From Bacteriovorax stolpii (GTDB lineage: Bacteria > Bdellovibrionota > Bacteriovoracia > Bacteriovoracales > Bacteriovoracaceae), in contig CAMAYW010000163.1 in the NCBI GenBank assembly GCA_945862475.1, forward strand, positions 1 to 5,990: 5,990 nucleotides of DNA, given 5' to 3'. A model generated the notes under the pieces. The model saw nothing but the letters and a program-made list of their open reading frames with translations, did not search any database and had not been told where the DNA came from. Positions 1-4,381 of the stretch are shown piece by piece. Position 1 is the stretch's first letter, and each line of letters starts with the position of its first letter. Made by a program: the position numbers and the translations under genes.

Positions 1-301
1 CACTGCGGCCAGCGGCCACTATGGGAAATTTGACTGCTATTATTGTCACAAAACAACTCTGGCTTTCAAAGACTGGAATTCTCGGACAACTGACCACTAC
101 AATGCAGCAGGAACTAAAATTGAAAGTTGTCTCCCATGTCACGTAAGAGATGGTCAAGCTGAACATAGAACTCTAACTGATACTAGATATTGGGGTGGTT
201 ATAACATGGCGGCTCCGGCCGGATCACCTGCTAATGCTACAGGAATGATGGGAGTTTGTTATAGGTGCCACAACGTAGCTAGACGAAGTTGGGCAGAGTA
301 A
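1..301 (+). CDS. Multiheme cytochrome c, C-terminal fragment (5' end outside window)
   Basis: The frame is open from the window edge (first full codon at base 2) to a TAA at 299-301, giving 99 residues. Three CXXCH heme c attachment motifs are visible: CYYCH (residues 12-16), CLPCH (43-47) and CYRCH (86-90). A Gly-His-Tyr just before the first motif, a Trp after it, and an Asp-His between the first and second motifs resemble the spacing in the large minus-strand cytochrome of this window. The product should be exported and carry covalent hemes, probably as an electron carrier or oxidoreductase subunit. The last 50 residues, with a Gly/Ala/Pro/Met-rich stretch before the final motif, belong to no family I recognise. 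It lies 46 bp upstream of resB on the same strand with no visible terminator between, so co-transcription is likely. The total heme number and the N-terminus cannot be known from this window. The call of a c-type cytochrome is firm; any specific identity is not. Confidence 0.88.
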   Translation, partial: TAASGHYGKFDCYYCHKTTLAFKDWNSRTTDHYNAAGTKIESCLPCHVRDGQAEHRTLTDTRYWGGYNMAAPAGSPANATGMMGVCYRCHNVARRSWAE

Positions 302-347
302 GAGATTTATTGTAAATTTAATTGATCACGCTTAGCATAGTTCTCAT

Positions 348-2225
348 ATGCAAACATGGAATAAAATTAAATCAAATGCTTTCTTTAAGTTTCTCTCTTC
401 CGTAAAACTTGCGGTGCCACTTCTCATTATTCTTGCTCTCGCGATCCTCGCAGGAACATTGGTCGAGAGCCGATATAATGCTGAGTATGCAAAACTCGTA
501 GTGTACGATACAAGTTGGTTTATTCTTCTTCACGTTCTTCTCGCAGTGAATATCATCTTTGCCGCTTTATCAAGAATTCCCTATAAACCCATCCATACGG
601 GTTTCGTCATTACCCACATTGGACTTGTGACTCTTCTTTGGGGATCGTGGGTTACTTATAAAGAGGGAATTGATGGAATGCTCAGTGTCCAAGAGGGACA
701 GTCTTCATCATCTGTCATTGTTAATGAACGCGTGATTGAACTTATTGGAGATCGCTTCTTTAAGAAAATGAAAATCGAGCGTTCCTCAACTGAGAGAAAT
801 ATTGATTCCTTTATGGATATCAATTCTCATTTTGGTGGACTCATTTCAGTTAACCACTATTACCCTTTTGTTAATCCACCTCTTCAGGATTCTTTTCTAG
901 AGGGTAAAGGTCTCGCCTTTAATATTAAGAATAATTTTTTTGACGAGAACTTATTTCTTCCTATTGAATCGGGGAGTGAAAGAAGCTTGGGGCCCGCAGT
1001 CTTTAGACTGATCCCATTTGGAGAGAAAGGATTTTCTTCTGGTTCTCAAAAAACGATCTCAAAAAAATCAAAGAGAAAGCCTTCAAGTGCTTCATCAGGT
1101 GAACTTCTTGTGATTAAAGATAAAAAATCAGGGAAGGTTGTGAAAGAAGTGGATCTAGGCACGGTCAATAAAAAAATTGATATCGGTGGGGTTACTATCA
1201 CGGTTGTGAAGAAATTTAAAAATGGTGTTGTTGTAGAAAATAAAATGGTTGAAGGTGAGGGAAATAATAACCCAGTTCTTGAGTTAGAAATCCTTTCTGG
1301 TGGTAAAAAAATTAGAGAGATTATTTACGCAAGATTTCCTGACTTCGCTCTTGGAAATAATGAGCTTGTGCCCTTTAAATTTACTTTTATCACGGCGCTG
1401 GCAGCTCCTGAGGCTCCCTCGAAAGAAGAAGCAGAACTTCCACAGGGCCATGTTCCTATTGAGTCGCATACCACTAGTGATACTGGAGGACTTCCAGCAG
1501 TAGGTAGTCGTAATAATATTGTTGAGTTTCAACTTCTTCACTCGGAAGAAGATTATCAAGCGAAGCTCTCCAGTGGGCAGCCTATCCCTGTAAAAGTTCT
1601 TCTCATTAAAAAAGATCAGATTGTTTCAGAAAAAATTTTGAACATTGGGGAGAGTTTTGAAACGCCTTGGATGGGGATGGTTTTAAAGTTAAATTCTTTC
1701 CAAGTTACACCTCAAGTCTCTCCGTTATCTCTACCTAAGGTTTTACCAGCGCCAGAGCTATTTAGTAACTCTCTTCCACCGAGTGCACTCTTGGTGAAGT
1801 TAAGTGGTAAAGCGGATCCCATTTGGCTCATTGAGGGTCAGCCTCAAGAAGTTCAAATTGAGAACGATCGATTCCAAATTTATTATGGAAAAAATATTAT
1901 TAAGCTTCCCTTTGTATTGAACCTCGATAAATTTTCAAAAAAGGATTATCTCGGAACAGAAACGGCCATGTCCTTTGAGAGCCAAGTTAAAGTTAACTCT
2001 GATAAAGAATCAATTACTATATCAATGAATGAGCCACTTAAGCGTGATGGTTATACACTTTATCAATCGAGTTATCAGCTTATTCCTAATGCTCCTGCAG
2101 TCTCTATTTTTTCAGTGAATCAAGACCCTGGTCGTTGGATTAAGTACCTTGGTAGTTTGATCTTAGCGATTGGAATAATCATTTATACATACATGCGATC
2201 AAGACTTTATCGAGCAAAGTCTTAA
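348..2225 (+). CDS. resB: ResB/Ccs1 (CcsB) cytochrome c biogenesis protein
   Basis: Membrane component of System II cytochrome c maturation, which works with CcsA to move heme across the membrane and ligate it to apocytochrome CXXCH motifs. The 625 residues show the ResB layout: three N-terminal membrane segments (about 20-39, 56-76, 83-101), a large soluble domain of nearly 500 residues expected outside the cytoplasmic membrane, and a last membrane segment (about 598-616). Family-like signatures are GTLVES after the first segment, HTGFVITHIG (H83, H90), GMLSVQEG near 110-117, GYTLYQSSYQ (568-577) and DPGRWIKYLG (593-602). The ATG at 348 is the first possible start, because an in-frame TAG lies at 333-335; no Shine-Dalgarno sequence is evident. 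Length exceeds many stand-alone ResB proteins (roughly 450-550) and resembles the N-terminal part of fused CcsBA synthases. Extra length includes a Lys/Ser-rich stretch (about 231-250) and a Pro/Glu-rich stretch (about 352-385). ccsA follows after 9 bp. Confidence 0.93.
   Translation: MQTWNKIKSNAFFKFLSSVKLAVPLLIILALAILAGTLVESRYNAEYAKLVVYDTSWFILLHVLLAVNIIFAALSRIPYKPIHTGFVITHIGLVTLLWGSWVTYKEGIDGMLSVQEGQSSSSVIVNERVIELIGDRFFKKMKIERSSTERNIDSFMDINSHFGGLISVNHYYPFVNPPLQDSFLEGKGLAFNIKNNFFDENLFLPIESGSERSLGPAVFRLIPFGEKGFSSGSQKTISKKSKRKPSSASSGELLVIKDKKSGKVVKEVDLGTVNKKIDIGGVTITVVKKFKNGVVVENKMVEGEGNNNPVLELEILSGGKKIREIIYARFPDFALGNNELVPFKFTFITALAAPEAPSKEEAELPQGHVPIESHTTSDTGGLPAVGSRNNIVEFQLLHSEEDYQAKLSSGQPIPVKVLLIKKDQIVSEKILNIGESFETPWMGMVLKLNSFQVTPQVSPLSLPKVLPAPELFSNSLPPSALLVKLSGKADPIWLIEGQPQEVQIENDRFQIYYGKNIIKLPFVLNLDKFSKKDYLGTETAMSFESQVKVNSDKESITISMNEPLKRDGYTLYQSSYQLIPNAPAVSIFSVNQDPGRWIKYLGSLILAIGIIIYTYMRSRLYRAKS
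2201..2223 (+). repeat. 8-bp inverted repeat at the resB stop, next to the ccsA ribosome binding site
   Basis: AAGACTTT (2201-2208) and AAAGTCTT (2216-2223) are perfect reverse complements separated by a 7-nt loop. The right arm runs into the first T of the resB stop codon (2223-2225), and the ccsA Shine-Dalgarno sequence begins directly after it. No U-tract follows, so it does not look like an intrinsic terminator. A weak RNA hairpin that is opened by ribosomes finishing resB is possible, but an AT-rich repeat of this size could also occur by chance. Confidence 0.35.
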
Positions 2226-2229
2226 GGAT
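2224..2229 (+). promoter_or_regulatory. Ribosome binding site of ccsA
   Basis: AAGGAT, with the core AGGA at 2225-2228, stands 6 nt before the GTG at 2235. It overlaps the resB stop codon and supports the GTG as the real start of ccsA; an in-frame TAA at 2229-2231 excludes any earlier start. The arrangement suggests that ccsA is translated by ribosomes coming from resB. Confidence 0.75.
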
Positions 2230-2234
2230 AAATT

Positions 2235-3863
2235 GTGAAAACCTTAACGATCTTTTTTTTACTTTTCTCATCTCTCTTCTCTTACGCTGAAGAGCTTGAT
2301 TTAAACTTTAAGGCTCTTTTGGAAAAAATTCCCGCTGAAGAGGCCTCCGTACTCGCTGTCCATGACCGAGGTAGATATAAACCTCTAGAAACTTATGCCC
2401 GTGAGAAGATGCTCTTTATTTCCGGGAAATATTCTCCCATGGGGCAAGATGCAGTAAAAATGTTTTTTGCTCTTATTGTTGCCCCTGAACTGACAGGTCA
2501 AACACTACCTCTCATTAATATTCGTTCGGTGAAAGTTAGAAAAATGCTTGGTTTTAGCTCCGAGCAGCGATTCGTGAGCCTTAAGGCCCTGAAGGATACG
2601 CGTCTTGAAGCGATGGCCTCCCCGCTTATTGCCCGAGAGAAAGAGAACGCGAGGCTTTTGTCGGCCGATGAGAAAGATGTTTTGGAGCTTTTTGGCCAGT
2701 ACTGGACACTAGAGAGTGTTTTGAGTGCTCGTGGATTTTTTGAAGTCATTAACGTCAATGGGAATGGATCTCCTGAGGCACAGTCTGAAGAAACCGTGAT
2801 GGGAACGAAGTTTTTAAGGGCGCTCAATGGAGATGATCAACAACTCGCGAGAAATGAACTTAAGAATTTACAAGAAAAACTTAAGCTCAACATGATGAAA
2901 ACTGAGGGAGCTTCCTCTTATTCAAAAATTTCCTTAGAAATATTTTACAATAAACTTCGTCCTTTTTTTATTTCTGCGTTACTTTTCTTTGCTATCTTTT
3001 TGGCGACTTTTTCTGCTAAAGGTAAAGCCTTCCTTTTGAACTCTAAATGGAACTGGCCTGTTTACCTTCCTATTCTTTTTCTTTTCTTAGGCTTTTTTAT
3101 CAGGGTCTACATCACTGGTTTTGCTCCGGTGACGAATATGTACGGAACGATGATCTGGGTTTCTTTTGGTATAAGTGTGTTCTCAATCATTTTCTATGCC
3201 ATCTATAAAAATTTCGAAGTTCTTAAATTGAGTTTCTTAGGTGCTGGAATTTTTCTACTCTTAACGGAAAGTATTCCTCTAACGTTAAGTCCAGATATGG
3301 ATCCTATTGTAGCGGTGTTAAGAAGTAATATGTGGCTCACAATTCACGTTTTAACCATTGTGATATCATATTCGGCTTTTACGATGGCGATGCTTCTTGG
3401 AAACTACGTCATCATTCAAGATTTCCTTAAAAAATCGACCTCGGACTTTAATCCGAATGTCATTTCTCACTACATCTACCGCCTCATTCAGCTGGGAGTC
3501 TTCTTACTCACGGTAGGGATTATTCTCGGAGGAATCTGGGCCGACTATTCTTGGGGACGCTTTTGGGGCTGGGATCCGAAAGAGACGTGCGCTCTCATTG
3601 CTGACATGGGGTATCTCATACTTCTTCACGGGCGCTTTGTGGGATGGGTGACACCTTACCGTTTGGCATTTTTATCACCAATTGCTTATTTCTTAGTTGT
3701 GTTTGCTTGGTATGGCGTGAACTTTATTCTCGCAACTGGCCTTCACTCTTACGGCTTCTCATCTGGGGGAGTAACGGTCGTTATTACTTATGTTCTTATT
3801 CAACTTCTTATCCTTGGAGTTGTGTCCTACAAAAACATTAGTTTTAAAAAGATGGCAGCTTAG
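2235..3863 (+). CDS. ccsA: CcsA/ResC cytochrome c biogenesis protein (heme-handling WWD-domain protein)
   Basis: Partner of ResB in the System II cytochrome c synthase, presenting heme at the outer face of the cytoplasmic membrane. The 542 residues begin (GTG start) with a likely signal peptide of about 18 residues ending at SYA. A soluble domain of about 220 residues follows, carrying HDRGRYKPLETYARE (43-57), a signature also found in the linker region of fused CcsBA proteins. From about 243 onward there are eight or nine hydrophobic segments. The tryptophan-rich WWD signature spans about 432-454 (GGIWADYSWGRFWGWDPKE within it). Candidate heme-ligand histidines are H371 (WLTIHV) and H503 (GLHSYGF), the two flanking His of the family, with H465 (LLHGR) after the WWD region. 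Short CcsA proteins lack the N-terminal soluble domain, so this one is of the CcsBA C-terminal-half type. A good Shine-Dalgarno sequence precedes the GTG. The stop overlaps the stop of the convergent resA by 4 bp. Confidence 0.94.
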   Translation: MKTLTIFFLLFSSLFSYAEELDLNFKALLEKIPAEEASVLAVHDRGRYKPLETYAREKMLFISGKYSPMGQDAVKMFFALIVAPELTGQTLPLINIRSVKVRKMLGFSSEQRFVSLKALKDTRLEAMASPLIAREKENARLLSADEKDVLELFGQYWTLESVLSARGFFEVINVNGNGSPEAQSEETVMGTKFLRALNGDDQQLARNELKNLQEKLKLNMMKTEGASSYSKISLEIFYNKLRPFFISALLFFAIFLATFSAKGKAFLLNSKWNWPVYLPILFLFLGFFIRVYITGFAPVTNMYGTMIWVSFGISVFSIIFYAIYKNFEVLKLSFLGAGIFLLLTESIPLTLSPDMDPIVAVLRSNMWLTIHVLTIVISYSAFTMAMLLGNYVIIQDFLKKSTSDFNPNVISHYIYRLIQLGVFLLTVGIILGGIWADYSWGRFWGWDPKETCALIADMGYLILLHGRFVGWVTPYRLAFLSPIAYFLVVFAWYGVNFILATGLHSYGFSSGGVTVVITYVLIQLLILGVVSYKNISFKKMAA

Positions 3864-4381
3864 GGATTTTCTTTCGAATACTCTTTAATAAGTTTTGGGA
3901 TATCACGATGACTTAACGTGATATCCCCAGAAAACTTATCAATGATTTTTCTGTTTCTTCCAATCACATAAGTTTCAGGTAGTTTTACTGTTCCAAACTT
4001 TTTCGAGGCATTTTCATAATCAATCATGAACTTAAAGTTTTTTGGAGGAGTGATGCCGTTAATAATCGGCATCGCCTTTCTTAACTCGTCTGAAGTGAGC
4101 ACCGCTAGAATGGTGACTTCCTCGTGATCCTTTGCAATCTTAACAAGATAAGGAAGCTCTTTTAAACAAGGGGGACACCAAGATGCCCAAAAGTTCAGGA
4201 CAATAATTTTATCGCTAAAATCATTCAGCTCATAAGTTTTACCGTCTAAGGAGAGAAGATTTAAAACGGGAGCAGGAGCGAGGTCTATTTCACCCCGCTC
4301 AGATATAAAATGTTCGAGAGTTAAGTAGAGTGCTGGAATAAGAAGGACAAAAGCAATGATTCCTAGTTTTGATTTCATCAT
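3860..4381 (-). CDS. resA: Membrane-anchored thioredoxin-like protein, ResA/TlpA family
   Basis: Thiol-disulfide oxidoreductase expected to reduce the CXXCH cysteines of exported apocytochromes before heme attachment. Of 173 residues, about 6-22 form a single N-terminal membrane anchor or uncleaved signal, and the rest is a thioredoxin-like domain facing outward. The active site is WASWCPPC with C69 and C72, and the cis-proline is in KLPETYVI (P135), both as in ResA/TlpA/DsbE proteins. The length is usual for the family. Two adjacent ATG codons are possible starts (4379-4381 and 4376-4378); a weak GGA lies 5 and 8 nt before them, and the second has the more usual spacing. The first ATG overlaps the stop of the upstream cytochrome by one base (TAATG), indicating translational coupling. 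The role in cytochrome maturation rests on family plus neighbours; another TlpA-like role (general periplasmic disulfide reduction) is less likely. The name resA is functional and not a strict orthology claim. Confidence 0.88.
   Translation of the reverse strand: MMKSKLGIIAFVLLIPALYLTLEHFISERGEIDLAPAPVLNLLSLDGKTYELNDFSDKIIVLNFWASWCPPCLKELPYLVKIAKDHEEVTILAVLTSDELRKAMPIINGITPPKNFKFMIDYENASKKFGTVKLPETYVIGRNRKIIDKFSGDITLSHRDIPKLIKEYSKENP
3897..3927. repeat. Perfect 11-bp inverted repeat within the 3' part of resA, 33 bp past the ccsA stop
   Basis: GGGATATCACG (3897-3907) and CGTGATATCCC (3917-3927) are exact reverse complements around a 9-nt loop. On the plus strand this could fold as a stable hairpin 33 nt after the ccsA stop, so it is the best candidate for the 3' end of the resB-ccsA message. 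Neither strand has a U-tract after the stem, so it is not a textbook intrinsic terminator. On the minus strand it encodes resA residues 152-162, with Asp-Ile in both arms. Confidence 0.6.

Noticed and set aside
322..341. Possible promoter before resB (TTGATC and CATAGT)
   Set aside because: The spacing between the two boxes is only 8 bp and the second box is a poor match, so this does not support a sigma-70-type promoter.
1284..1559. Short open frames on both strands inside resB (also one at 2498-2827 on the minus strand and one at 3644-3841 on the plus strand, inside ccsA)
   Set aside because: They lie entirely inside resB or ccsA, which have strong family signatures and continuous frames; no ribosome binding site or domain supports the shadow frames.
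3897..3927. Standard intrinsic terminator for ccsA or resA
   Set aside because: The stem is perfect, but neither strand has a run of U after it; it is reported as an inverted repeat of unknown function instead.
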